Origin: JBBRWO01 sp964388455
GTDB lineage: Bacteria; Actinomycetota; Coriobacteriia; Anaerosomatales; JAAXUF01
Direction of reading: 5' to 3'
Length of the DNA stretch: 5,545 nucleotides
Assembly (NCBI GenBank): GCA_964388455.1
Contig: CAYMAN010000074.1
Location: 1 to 5,545, forward strand
Of this stretch, positions 1 to 5,486 are shown piece after piece; the stretch's first letter is position 1, and each line of letters starts with the position of its first letter. The notes under the pieces were generated by a model that was given only the letters and a program-made list of their open reading frames with translations, did not search any database and was not told where the DNA came from. Made by a program: the position numbers and the translations under genes.

Positions 1-379
<379 letters not shown>

Positions 380-489
380 CATTCTGAAACGTGATCGCGC
401 TATGCAGCATTCAGGGTCGCAGGCGACCTAGGATGCATGCATTCAAAATGGAATAGTGAAAGCTATTCCGACGTAGAGTCGTCGGATGT
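380..489 (+). other. 23S-5S internal transcribed spacer with small hairpins
   Basis: This spacer of about 110 nt holds no tRNA gene. Two small hairpins can be seen. One is GGTCG/CGACC at 415-419 with 424-428, enclosing a four-base loop. The other is GGAATAG/CTATTCC at 450-456 with 463-469, enclosing TGAAAG, which can form a GNRA-type GAAA loop closed by a U-G pair. The second hairpin ends five bases before the long stem that surrounds the 5S gene, so it may help space or process the precursor. That role is inferred. Confidence 0.6.
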
Positions 490-620
490 GCTCAGTGGTT
501 TTGGCGGAGGGGGTACACCCGATCCCATTCCGAACTCGGCAGTTAAGCCCTCCAGCGCCGATGGTACTGCGGCGTAGGCCGTGGGAGAGTAGGACGCCGC
601 TGAGCACATCCGACGACTCT
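475..620 (+). repeat. Perfect 21-bp inverted repeat enclosing the 5S gene (precursor stem)
   Basis: Positions 475-495 are the exact reverse complement of 600-620, with no mismatch over 21 bp. The innermost few pairs belong to helix I of mature 5S; about 15 bp lie outside the mature ends. The 3' arm is followed by TTT (621-623), giving TCTTTTG. A double-stranded stem around the 5S precursor is a plausible substrate for maturation enzymes such as RNase III, or RNase M5 in Gram-positive bacteria. The T-run could also let the structure attenuate transcription. The repeat itself is read directly; the role is inferred. Confidence 0.85.
490..606 (+). rRNA. rrf: 5S ribosomal RNA
   Basis: This is the 5S rRNA of the large ribosomal subunit. 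Diagnostic conserved blocks are CCCATTCCGAACTCGG (524-539, the loop B/C region), GTTAAGCCCTCCAGCGCCGATGG just after it, and GTGGGAGAGTAGGACGCCGC at 581-600. The ends pair to form helix I (TGCTCAGTGG with CCGCTGAGCA, one wobble pair inside). The length of about 115-117 nt matches the family. The mature ends are placed by alignment with recalled Bacillus-type 5S sequences and may be off by a few bases, because helix I continues without a break into the flanking precursor stem. The order 23S-5S on the same strand is the normal bacterial arrangement. Confidence 0.96.
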
Positions 621-681
621 TTTGTATTTCGCAGTGTTCTACCTGCGAGCCCGTGAAAGCTCGAACTGGATTCTGTATCGT

Positions 682-712
682 AGGGGACCCTATCAAGGGT
701 CCCCTTTCTGCT
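682..712 (+). terminator. Rho-independent terminator of the rRNA operon
   Basis: A perfect 10-bp GC-rich stem, AGGGGACCCT (682-691) with AGGGTCCCCT (696-705), encloses the loop ATCA. It is followed by TTCTGCTT, a short imperfect T-rich tail. It is the first strong hairpin after the 5S precursor stem and sits between the rRNA operon and the next gene. The reverse strand has no T-rich tail at the corresponding place, so plus-strand function is favoured. Confidence 0.75.
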
Positions 713-796
713 TGTGGACTCCGGCACTTCTTTCGATCCCACCTCTGGCTGGCAAGAACGCCACCACATGATAGCTAAGTGTTTCTGTAAGGATTG

Positions 797-805
797 TGGT
801 ACAGT
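797..805 (+). promoter_or_regulatory. Candidate extended -10 promoter for the NifU-like gene
   Basis: TGGTACAGT reads as a TGn extended -10 element followed by TACAGT, about 70 nt upstream of the NifU-like start. No convincing -35 hexamer lies at the right distance, so support is weak. A promoter is expected somewhere in 713-860, because the rRNA terminator precedes it. The rest of 713-796 holds nothing I can recognise. Confidence 0.3.
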
Positions 806-824
806 ACTCGCTGTAGCTGATTCA

Positions 825-842
825 CCGTACCTGCGTGTACGG
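825..842 (+). repeat. Inverted repeat in the leader of the NifU-like gene
   Basis: CCGTAC (825-830) and GTACGG (837-842) are exact reverse complements separated by CTGCGT. The repeat ends 18 nt before the ribosome binding site of the NifU-like gene. It could be a protein-binding dyad or a short leader hairpin. I do not recognise it as the site of a known regulator. Confidence 0.45.
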
Positions 843-873
843 AGAAGTGAACACCCGGTTGAGGAGGGTCAGT

Positions 874-1098
874 ATGGATAAGGCTCGTGTGCAAGAGGTA
901 CTCGATCAGATTCGCCCTGCACTTCAGGCTGATGGCGGAGACGTCGAGCTTGTCGAGGTTACGGACGATGGCGTCGTCAAAGTCGCACTTCAAGGCGCAT
1001 GTCGAGGATGCCCCATGTCTCAGCTCACACTCTCCAATGGTGTTGAGCGAGTGCTCAAGGAGCAGATCCCTGAGGTTGTTCGGGTAGAACCCGTTTAG
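874..1098 (+). CDS. NifU-like C-terminal-domain iron-sulfur cluster scaffold protein
   Basis: The product is a 74-residue cytosolic protein made of a single NifU C-terminal (Nfu) domain. This family assembles or carries an Fe-S cluster and passes it to target enzymes. Evidence is the N-terminal pattern VQEVLDQIRPALQADGGDVELVEV (residues 6-29), with the conserved DGGDVELV core, and the cluster-binding CxxC in GACRGCPMS (Cys43 and Cys46), followed by a helix ending in VLKEQIPEV. Start choice: ATG at 874 has GAGGAGGG five bases upstream and begins with the family's usual MDKxRVxEVL-type N-terminus. An in-frame GTG at 835 would add 13 residues, lies inside the inverted repeat and has no good ribosome binding site. 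No IscU-type N-terminal domain is present, so this is a short stand-alone Nfu. No isc or suf gene is adjacent. It is bounded by terminators on both sides and so is probably monocistronic. Confidence 0.92.
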   Translation: MDKARVQEVLDQIRPALQADGGDVELVEVTDDGVVKVALQGACRGCPMSQLTLSNGVERVLKEQIPEVVRVEPV

Positions 1099-1124
1099 TG
1101 CGGACTGATTTAACTGTTCTTCCT

Positions 1125-1163
1125 CGTGCCGCGTCGGCAACCCGACGCGGCACGTTGTGTTTC
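1125..1163 (+). terminator. Rho-independent terminator after the NifU-like gene
   Basis: A perfect 13-bp stem, CGTGCCGCGTCGG (1125-1137) with CCGACGCGGCACG (1142-1154), has the tetraloop CAAC and is followed by TTGTGTTTCC. It starts 26 nt after the NifU-like stop codon. The T-rich tail is on the plus-strand side only, so it separates this gene from nrdJ downstream. Confidence 0.88.
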
Positions 1164-1249
1164 CCGCCCTCCGTCGAGTGGCGGCTCCGCGGTGTGAGAG
1201 GTTGATTCTGCCGCACGGCGCAAGCTGTCCGCCGCTTGTCGCGTGCGCG
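1164..1249. other. Intergenic stretch upstream of the nrdJ promoter, no feature recognised
   Basis: This GC-rich segment lies between the terminator and the nrdJ promoter. I looked for a cobalamin riboswitch, since nrdJ encodes a B12-dependent enzyme, and saw no recognisable B12 box or matching fold. An in-frame extension of nrdJ runs through it but lacks a ribosome binding site and family similarity, and it begins inside the tail of the preceding terminator. Confidence 0.5.
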
Positions 1250-1278
1250 TTGACGCACTACATGTGCGGCTCTACGAT
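1250..1278 (+). promoter_or_regulatory. Sigma-70-type promoter of nrdJ
   Basis: The -35 element TTGACG (1250-1255) is separated by exactly 17 bp from the -10 element TACGAT (1273-1278). This predicts a transcription start near 1285 and a leader of about 79 nt before the nrdJ ATG. The promoter falls between the upstream terminator and nrdJ, and both NrdR-like sites lie on it. The predicted start also argues against the longer nrdJ reading frame that would begin at 1157. Confidence 0.75.
1255..1270 (+). promoter_or_regulatory. Putative NrdR box 1 (degenerate)
   Basis: GCACTACATGTGCGGC matches about 9 of 16 positions of the NrdR consensus as I recall it (acaCwAtATaTwGwGt). It keeps the C-w-A-n-A-T-n-T core. 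On its own it would not be convincing. It is called because it begins exactly 31 bp before the stronger box 2, the normal three-helical-turn spacing for NrdR, and lies in the spacer between the -35 and -10 elements, where binding would block RNA polymerase. Confidence 0.5.
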
Positions 1279-1285
1279 GGCTGAG

Positions 1286-1301
1286 CCTCAATATGTTGTG
1301 T
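1286..1301 (+). promoter_or_regulatory. Putative NrdR box 2
   Basis: CCTCAATATGTTGTGT matches about 13 of 16 positions of the recalled NrdR consensus, including the central CAATAT and TTGTGT half-sites. It lies just downstream of the predicted transcription start of nrdJ. NrdR is a zinc-finger/ATP-cone repressor that senses ATP/dATP and represses ribonucleotide reductase genes through paired 16-bp boxes. The repressor gene itself is not in this window. Confidence 0.7.
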
Positions 1302-1304
1302 ATT

Positions 1305-1332
1305 CCGCCTCGCGGCTGGCGCTGAGAGGCGG
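1305..1332 (+). other. Hairpin in the nrdJ leader
   Basis: CCGCCTC (1305-1311) pairs with GAGGCGG (1326-1332). Inside it GCG (1312-1314) can pair with CGC (1320-1322) around the loop GCTGG, leaving a TGA bulge. It ends 13 nt before the purine-rich ribosome binding site AGGAAGAGGGGA (1346-1357). There is no T-run after it, so it is not a terminator. It may only protect the 5' end or shape translation initiation. Confidence 0.45.
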
Positions 1333-1363
1333 GTCATCGTTTCGCAGGAAGAGGGGACCTCAC

Positions 1364-3649
1364 ATGACCGATGCGGCCGGAACTACAGGCTACTCACGCA
1401 CAATCGATGACATCTTGAGCCCGAACTCGCTCAAGGTTCTGCAGCGGCGGTATCTGAACAAGGATGAGTTGGGCAACCCGACAGAGAACCCGTCGGACAT
1501 GTTCATCAGAGTGGCGGAGAATATCGCGTCCGCCGAGCGCTCTTGGGGGGCCGATGATGTGGCGGTGGCCCAGGTTGCTCAGGACTTCTACTCTCTGATG
1601 ACCGCTCTCGAATTCCTGCCAAACTCCCCGACGCTCATGAATGCCGGCCGAGAGTTGCAGCAGCTCTCGGCATGCTTCGTTCTGCCTGTCGAGGATTCGA
1701 TGGAGTCGATCTTCGGCGCGGTGCGCGATACCGCCTTGATCCATAAGTCCGGTGGGGGCACTGGATTCAGCTTCTCTCGGCTTCGTCCGGGCGGAGACCA
1801 GGTGCGATCGACACAGGGCGTTTCCAGTGGACCTGTGTCATTCATGCGTGTCTTCAATCAGGCGACAGAAGCCGTCAAGCAAGGGGGCACGCGACGCGGC
1901 GCCAACATGGGCGTGCTTCGTATTGATCATCCGGACATCCTGAAGTTCATCAAGTGCAAAGCCGATGGGGACTTCGCGAACTTCAACATCTCGGTCGCAC
2001 TGACCGAGGATTTCATGGAAGCGGTCCGCGCCGGCGGCAGCTACGAGCTGCGTAATCCGCGATCGAAAGAGGCGGTCGGCTTCTTGGATGCTCGCGAGGT
2101 CTACGAGCTCATCGTTCAGATGGCGTGGTCCACGGGGGACCCCGGCATCATCTTCATCGATCGTATCAATCGTGATAACCCGACCCCACAGCTGGGTGAG
2201 ATCGAATCGACCAACCCTTGCGGAGAGCAGCCGCTTCTTCCGTATGAGGCGTGCAACCTCGGGTCGGTCAATCTGTCGAAGTTTGTGAGGTTCACAGAGT
2301 CGGGCGCGGATGTTGACTGGGACAGGCTCGCTGACGTTGTCCACCGCGGAGTTCGATTCCTGGATGACGTAATCGAGGTCAACCACTACCCGCTTCCCCA
2401 GATCGATGAACTCGCCCGGGGTAACCGGAAGATCGGCCTAGGCGTCATGGGGTGGGCCGACATGCTCATCAAGATGGGACTTGGTTACGATTCCGACGAG
2501 GCTGTTGCGCTCGGTGAAAAGGTGATGGGCTTCATCGACGCCGAGGGAAAGTCCGCGTCTCGTGCTCTGGCCGTCACCCGCGGCGCCTTCCCAAACTTCG
2601 AAGGCTCCATCTATGACACCCTGGACGGCGCGGCAATCCGGAATGCGACGGTGACCACCATTGCGCCCACAGGCACCCTGTCGATCATCGCAAACTGCTC
2701 TTCGGGTGTGGAGCCGCTGTTCGCGGTCTCTTACGTTCGTACTGTCATGGACAATGACCGACTGATCGAAGTCAATCCGCTCTTTGAGGACATGGCCATC
2801 AAACGGGGCTTCTACAGCCGTGAGCTTATGCAGCTGATTGCGGACCACGGCACCGTCAGCGGTATCGATGAGGTTCCCGCCGATGTTCAAGCAGCCTTCG
2901 TAACCGCTCACGATATCTCCCCTGACTGGCACCTGAGGATGCAGGCGGCCTTCCAGAAGCACACGGACAACGCGGTATCCAAGACCGTCAACTTTGGGCA
3001 CGAAGCAACACCCGACGACGTTCGCTATGTCTACGATCTCGCTTACGAACTCGGCGTGAAGGGCGTGACGATCTATCGCGATGGCAGTAAGGAGAACCAA
3101 GTCCTGACAACCGGCAAATCCGGCAAGTCTGGTTCCGACGCGGAGTCTGGGCTTCTGCGTGCCGGTGAAATTGAACCTCGGCCACGGCCCGCGATCACGG
3201 TCGGGCGCACCGAGAAGATCCTGACCGGGTGCGGCAACCTCTATGTCACCGTCAACTGGGACGAAGAGGGCGTGTGCGAGGTGTTCACGCAGATGGGTAA
3301 GTCCGGTGGGTGCGCGTCGTCGCAGTCGGAGGCGCTTTCCCGGCTGATCTCGGTTTCACTGCGTGCTGGAGTCGACCCGGATGCGATCATCAAGCATCTG
3401 CGAGGTATTCGGTGTCCCTCACCTGCGTGGGCCGAGGGAGGCAAGGTGCTCTCGTGCGCTGACGGAGTCGGAATCGTGCTTGAGCATGCGCTCGAGTACA
3501 TGCAGACGGGTGTTGCGACGAGTGGCGTGAGCAAGCACACTGACTCCCTGGACAACCTATCAGGGGCCTGTCCAGAATGCGGTGGTTCGTTGGAACACGA
3601 GAGCGGATGTGCCGTCTGCCGATCGTGTGGTTTCAGTAAGTGCGCATAG
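1364..3649 (+). CDS. nrdJ: Vitamin B12-dependent (class II) ribonucleoside-diphosphate reductase
   Basis: This 761-residue cytosolic enzyme reduces ribonucleotides to deoxyribonucleotides using an adenosylcobalamin-derived thiyl radical, so it works with or without oxygen. The order is: short N-terminus; FLPNSPTLMNAG (84-95) and first redox cysteine Cys104 in QLSACF; glycine-rich KSGGGTGFSFSRLRP (128-142); radical/active-site loop NPCGEQ with Asn284, Cys286 and Glu288; second redox cysteine Cys297 in EACNLGSVNL; phosphate-binding PTGTLS (435-440); a TSCPD-type domain (about 611-715) ending near GIRCPSPAW; and a C-terminal Zn-ribbon-like tail with Cys736, 739, 749, 752, 755 and 760. Such C-terminal cysteines re-reduce the active site. 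No N-terminal ATP cone is seen, so dATP inhibition at an activity site is not expected. Start: ATG 1364 has GAGGGGA six bases upstream; a start at 1157 is rejected. Catalytic residues are intact. Regulation is probably by NrdR. Confidence 0.96.
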   Translation: MTDAAGTTGYSRTIDDILSPNSLKVLQRRYLNKDELGNPTENPSDMFIRVAENIASAERSWGADDVAVAQVAQDFYSLMTALEFLPNSPTLMNAGRELQQLSACFVLPVEDSMESIFGAVRDTALIHKSGGGTGFSFSRLRPGGDQVRSTQGVSSGPVSFMRVFNQATEAVKQGGTRRGANMGVLRIDHPDILKFIKCKADGDFANFNISVALTEDFMEAVRAGGSYELRNPRSKEAVGFLDAREVYELIVQMAWSTGDPGIIFIDRINRDNPTPQLGEIESTNPCGEQPLLPYEACNLGSVNLSKFVRFTESGADVDWDRLADVVHRGVRFLDDVIEVNHYPLPQIDELARGNRKIGLGVMGWADMLIKMGLGYDSDEAVALGEKVMGFIDAEGKSASRALAVTRGAFPNFEGSIYDTLDGAAIRNATVTTIAPTGTLSIIANCSSGVEPLFAVSYVRTVMDNDRLIEVNPLFEDMAIKRGFYSRELMQLIADHGTVSGIDEVPADVQAAFVTAHDISPDWHLRMQAAFQKHTDNAVSKTVNFGHEATPDDVRYVYDLAYELGVKGVTIYRDGSKENQVLTTGKSGKSGSDAESGLLRAGEIEPRPRPAITVGRTEKILTGCGNLYVTVNWDEEGVCEVFTQMGKSGGCASSQSEALSRLISVSLRAGVDPDAIIKHLRGIRCPSPAWAEGGKVLSCADGVGIVLEHALEYMQTGVATSGVSKHTDSLDNLSGACPECGGSLEHESGCAVCRSCGFSKCA

Positions 3650-3676
3650 CAGTTCGTCTCGGATAGCTTACGTATT

Positions 3677-3707
3677 CATGGGGTCCGTGCGATGCACGGG
3701 CCCCATG
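3677..3707 (+). terminator. Strong hairpin between nrdJ and dcd, lacking a U-tract
   Basis: A 14-bp stem with one T-G wobble pairs 3677-3690 (CATGGGGTCCGTGC) with 3694-3707 (GCACGGGCCCCATG) around the loop GAT. Neither strand has a T-run after it; on the plus strand the purine-rich dcd ribosome binding region follows. It could be a U-less terminator, a partial attenuator or a stem that protects the 3' end of the nrdJ message. Which of these applies cannot be decided from sequence, so whether nrdJ and dcd are co-transcribed is open. Confidence 0.5.
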
Positions 3708-3732
3708 CCTGAAGAAGGGGAGGGCGATCTTC

Positions 3733-4302
3733 GTGGTCTTGTCTGATCGAACGATCAAACTGGAGTTGGAGGCAGGATCGATCGTTGTGGAGCCGTGCAA
3801 TCCTGACGACATCCAACCGTCGAGTATCGATCTGCATCTGGGAAGCGACTTTCAGGTGTTTCGCAATTCGCGATACCCCTACATCGACCCGGCTCGCGAG
3901 CAGCCCGGTCTCACCGAGCAGGTAATGGCCACTCGAGAAGAGCCGTTCGTGCTGCACCCAGGCGAGTTCGCGCTCGGTACCACGGTGGAGAAGATCGGGC
4001 TTCCCTACGACGTGGTGGGCCGACTCGAGGGCAAGAGTTCGCTGGGTCGTCTCGGGTTGCTGATCCATTCCACCGCAGGGTACGTCGATCCAGGCTGGGA
4101 AGGCCGGCTCACCCTGGAGCTCTCCAACGTGGCGAATCTGCCGATCGTGCTTTCGCCCGGCATGAAGATCGGTCAGATATCCTTCTCACGGATGTCGACT
4201 GAGGTGGACAGGCCATATGGTCATCCGGACCTCAAGAGCCGATACCAGGGTCAGGAGCAGGCCACGCCGAGCAAGATGCATGAAAACTGGCGCTTACGCT
4301 AG
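3733..4302 (+). CDS. dcd: dCTP deaminase, probably the dUMP-forming bifunctional type
   Basis: This 189-residue protein, a homotrimer in the family, deaminates dCTP. The probable product is dUMP, because the protein looks like the bifunctional DCD-DUT enzymes of Mycobacterium and Methanocaldococcus. The N-terminus MVLSDRTI is typical. QPSSIDLHLG (28-37) is followed by the active-site block RLEGKSSLGRLGLLIHSTAG (97-116), DPGWEG (119-124) and LTLELSN, with the expected catalytic Glu129. GMKIGQISF (143-151) and the C-terminal YQGQEQATPSK (171-181) close over the nucleotide. The segment STAGYVDPG has Gly where the monofunctional E. coli enzyme has TAHRIDPG, which favours the bifunctional type by recalled comparison. 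The start is GTG at 3733, with GGGGAGG nine bases upstream. It lies 83 bp after nrdJ on the same strand, linking it to dNTP supply and dTTP synthesis. Confidence is high for the family and lower for bifunctionality. Confidence 0.95.
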   Translation: MVLSDRTIKLELEAGSIVVEPCNPDDIQPSSIDLHLGSDFQVFRNSRYPYIDPAREQPGLTEQVMATREEPFVLHPGEFALGTTVEKIGLPYDVVGRLEGKSSLGRLGLLIHSTAGYVDPGWEGRLTLELSNVANLPIVLSPGMKIGQISFSRMSTEVDRPYGHPDLKSRYQGQEQATPSKMHENWRLR

Positions 4303-4308
4303 TTGTCC

Positions 4309-5397
4309 CTAGAGTCCCTTGGTGATTCTGCTGACGATTGGGGTCGGGACGAAACCGGCGAGGTACTTGCCCGCACGAGACTCCATGAACGGCAGCCACT
4401 TCAGTTTGCGACGGATGTTCTCGGTCACGTGGCGCGTGGATTCTTCGTAGGCGGCAAGCGCGCCGGCACCGGGTGTCTCGGCGATTGCGGTGCCAGCCAG
4501 CCAGCCCGTGTTGAGTGCATAGGAGATGCCCTCGCCCGAGCTGGGCGACATGAAACCACCGGCCTCTCCCGCAAGCAGCACGCGGCCTTCGCCACGCAGC
4601 ACGTCTCCGGGCTCACGGACGGAGAGGGCGACCCACGCCTCCCGCTTGACCGAGTCGCCGAGCGGCAGTGTCTTGCGCAGCAGCTCCAGCACCTGCTCCT
4701 GCTTCTCGTGCGGACGCGTTGTCTTGGGGTAAAAGACCGATCCCACGATGGCGACGTTCCCCTTGGGAACCACGTAGGCGTAGCCGAAGGAGTCTCCGAT
4801 GTCGCGCATGTAGATGCAGTCGAAGTAGGGCTCGAGGTCTCCCTCGACGGTGCAGAAGTCCTGCAGGGTGACGTAGGTTGCCACTCCTCCGACGCCGAGT
4901 TGGCGACGCACGCCGGATCTTGGGCCATCGGCACCGATGAGATACTCACACTCAACAGTGCTGTCGCGGTCGCGAGACTTCAGGTTCACTCGGACACCTT
5001 CAGCGGTCTGCGAGAATCCGATAACCGACGTCGAGCCTTGAACCGTCACGGATTCCGGTAGCCGTCCGACGAGCCAGGCGTCGAACTTGCTGCGATCGAC
5101 GTTTAGGAATCGCAGTTCGGTCGGCTTGAGAATGCGTCGATTCCAGTCGTGGTAGCGGAAGTTGACGTAAGCGGGATCGAGTACCATGTCGCTCGGCAGG
5201 GCGCCGAATCTGGTCTCGAGGAACTGCTGACTGTACTCGTTGAGCATGCCGCCGCAGCTCTTGTCCCTGGGTAGGGCTGCGGCGTCTACGAGGAGGACCG
5301 ATCCGCGACTTGCCGCCTGATACGCCGCCATGACTCCGGCCGGGCCGCTGCCGGCGACGACAGTCGTGTACCTGGGAACCTGCGTCACTGTATTCAT
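4309..5397 (-). CDS. FAD-dependent oxidoreductase, geranylgeranyl reductase family
   Basis: This 362-residue flavoprotein belongs to the geranylgeranyl reductase/halogenase-like branch of FAD monooxygenase folds. The N-terminal dinucleotide-binding motif is VVAGSGPAG (Gly16, Gly18, Gly21), with acidic Asp38 at the end of strand 2 for the ribose. The family's K-x-CGG-ML signature follows at 46-52. GADGPRSGVRR (155-165) is the mid-protein DG motif, and LLAGEAGGFMSPSSGEGISYAL (274-295) is the C-terminal FAD-contact motif, with GE in place of the more usual GD. Known members saturate double bonds of prenyl chains in quinones, chlorophyll or archaeal lipids. A role in menaquinone side-chain saturation is possible but only inferred; the substrate cannot be read from sequence. 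Start ATG at 5397 places strand 1 at residue 10; no Shine-Dalgarno is visible, so the message may be leaderless. It converges on dcd with 6 bp between stops and has no obvious terminator there. Confidence 0.88.
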   Translation of the reverse strand: MNTVTQVPRYTTVVAGSGPAGVMAAYQAASRGSVLLVDAAALPRDKSCGGMLNEYSQQFLETRFGALPSDMVLDPAYVNFRYHDWNRRILKPTELRFLNVDRSKFDAWLVGRLPESVTVQGSTSVIGFSQTAEGVRVNLKSRDRDSTVECEYLIGADGPRSGVRRQLGVGGVATYVTLQDFCTVEGDLEPYFDCIYMRDIGDSFGYAYVVPKGNVAIVGSVFYPKTTRPHEKQEQVLELLRKTLPLGDSVKREAWVALSVREPGDVLRGEGRVLLAGEAGGFMSPSSGEGISYALNTGWLAGTAIAETPGAGALAAYEESTRHVTENIRRKLKWLPFMESRAGKYLAGFVPTPIVSRITKGL

Positions 5398-5405
5398 AGT
5401 TGTTA

Positions 5406-5432
5406 AGTCTAACGCAACCGTGCCCGGCTCAA
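5406..5432 (-). promoter_or_regulatory. Candidate promoter of the flavoprotein gene (leaderless start)
   Basis: Read on the minus strand, TTGAGC (5432-5427) and TAGACT (5411-5406) form a -35/-10 pair with a 15-bp spacer, shorter than the ideal 17. TAGACT ends eight bases before the ATG at 5397. Transcription would therefore begin at or next to the start codon, which fits the lack of a Shine-Dalgarno sequence. Confidence 0.4.
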
Positions 5433-5452
5433 CGCGACGATGCGGCTCGTAG

Positions 5453-5481
5453 TAGAATCACGTACACGCGAACAAGGAGGT
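5453..5481 (+). promoter_or_regulatory. -10 element and strong ribosome binding site of the right-edge gene
   Basis: TAGAAT (5453-5458) is a good -10 hexamer. AAGGAGGT (5474-5481) is a full-length match to the anti-Shine-Dalgarno sequence and stands five bases before ATG 5487. No clear -35 hexamer is visible at 16-18 bp. The ribosome binding site is the strongest in the window and settles the start of the small gene. Confidence 0.6.
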
Positions 5482-5486
5482 TCTCG

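Noticed and set aside
1157..1363. In-frame upstream extension that would give an 830-residue NrdJ
   Set aside because: It begins inside the tail of the preceding terminator, upstream of the predicted promoter. It has no ribosome binding site, no ATP-cone or other recognisable domain, and a composition unlike a conserved protein. ATG 1364 has a proper ribosome binding site.
1164..1363. Possible cobalamin riboswitch upstream of the B12-dependent reductase
   Set aside because: No B12-box sequence or characteristic fold is visible. The predicted transcription start near 1285 leaves a leader of only about 79 nt, too short for this riboswitch class.
2351..2360. GTTCGATTCC, similar to a tRNA T-loop
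   Set aside because: It lies within nrdJ codons for conserved residues (VRFLDDVIEVN), and no acceptor stem, anticodon arm or CCA-adjacent pairing surrounds it.
2438..3100. 220-codon open frame on the minus strand inside nrdJ
   Set aside because: It is the antisense shadow of a well-conserved coding region, with no initiation signal or recognisable domain.
4303..5061. 252-codon open frame on the plus strand opposite the flavoprotein gene
   Set aside because: It is antisense to a gene with clear FAD motifs, has no ribosome binding site and shows no recognisable motif. It is a GC-driven shadow frame.
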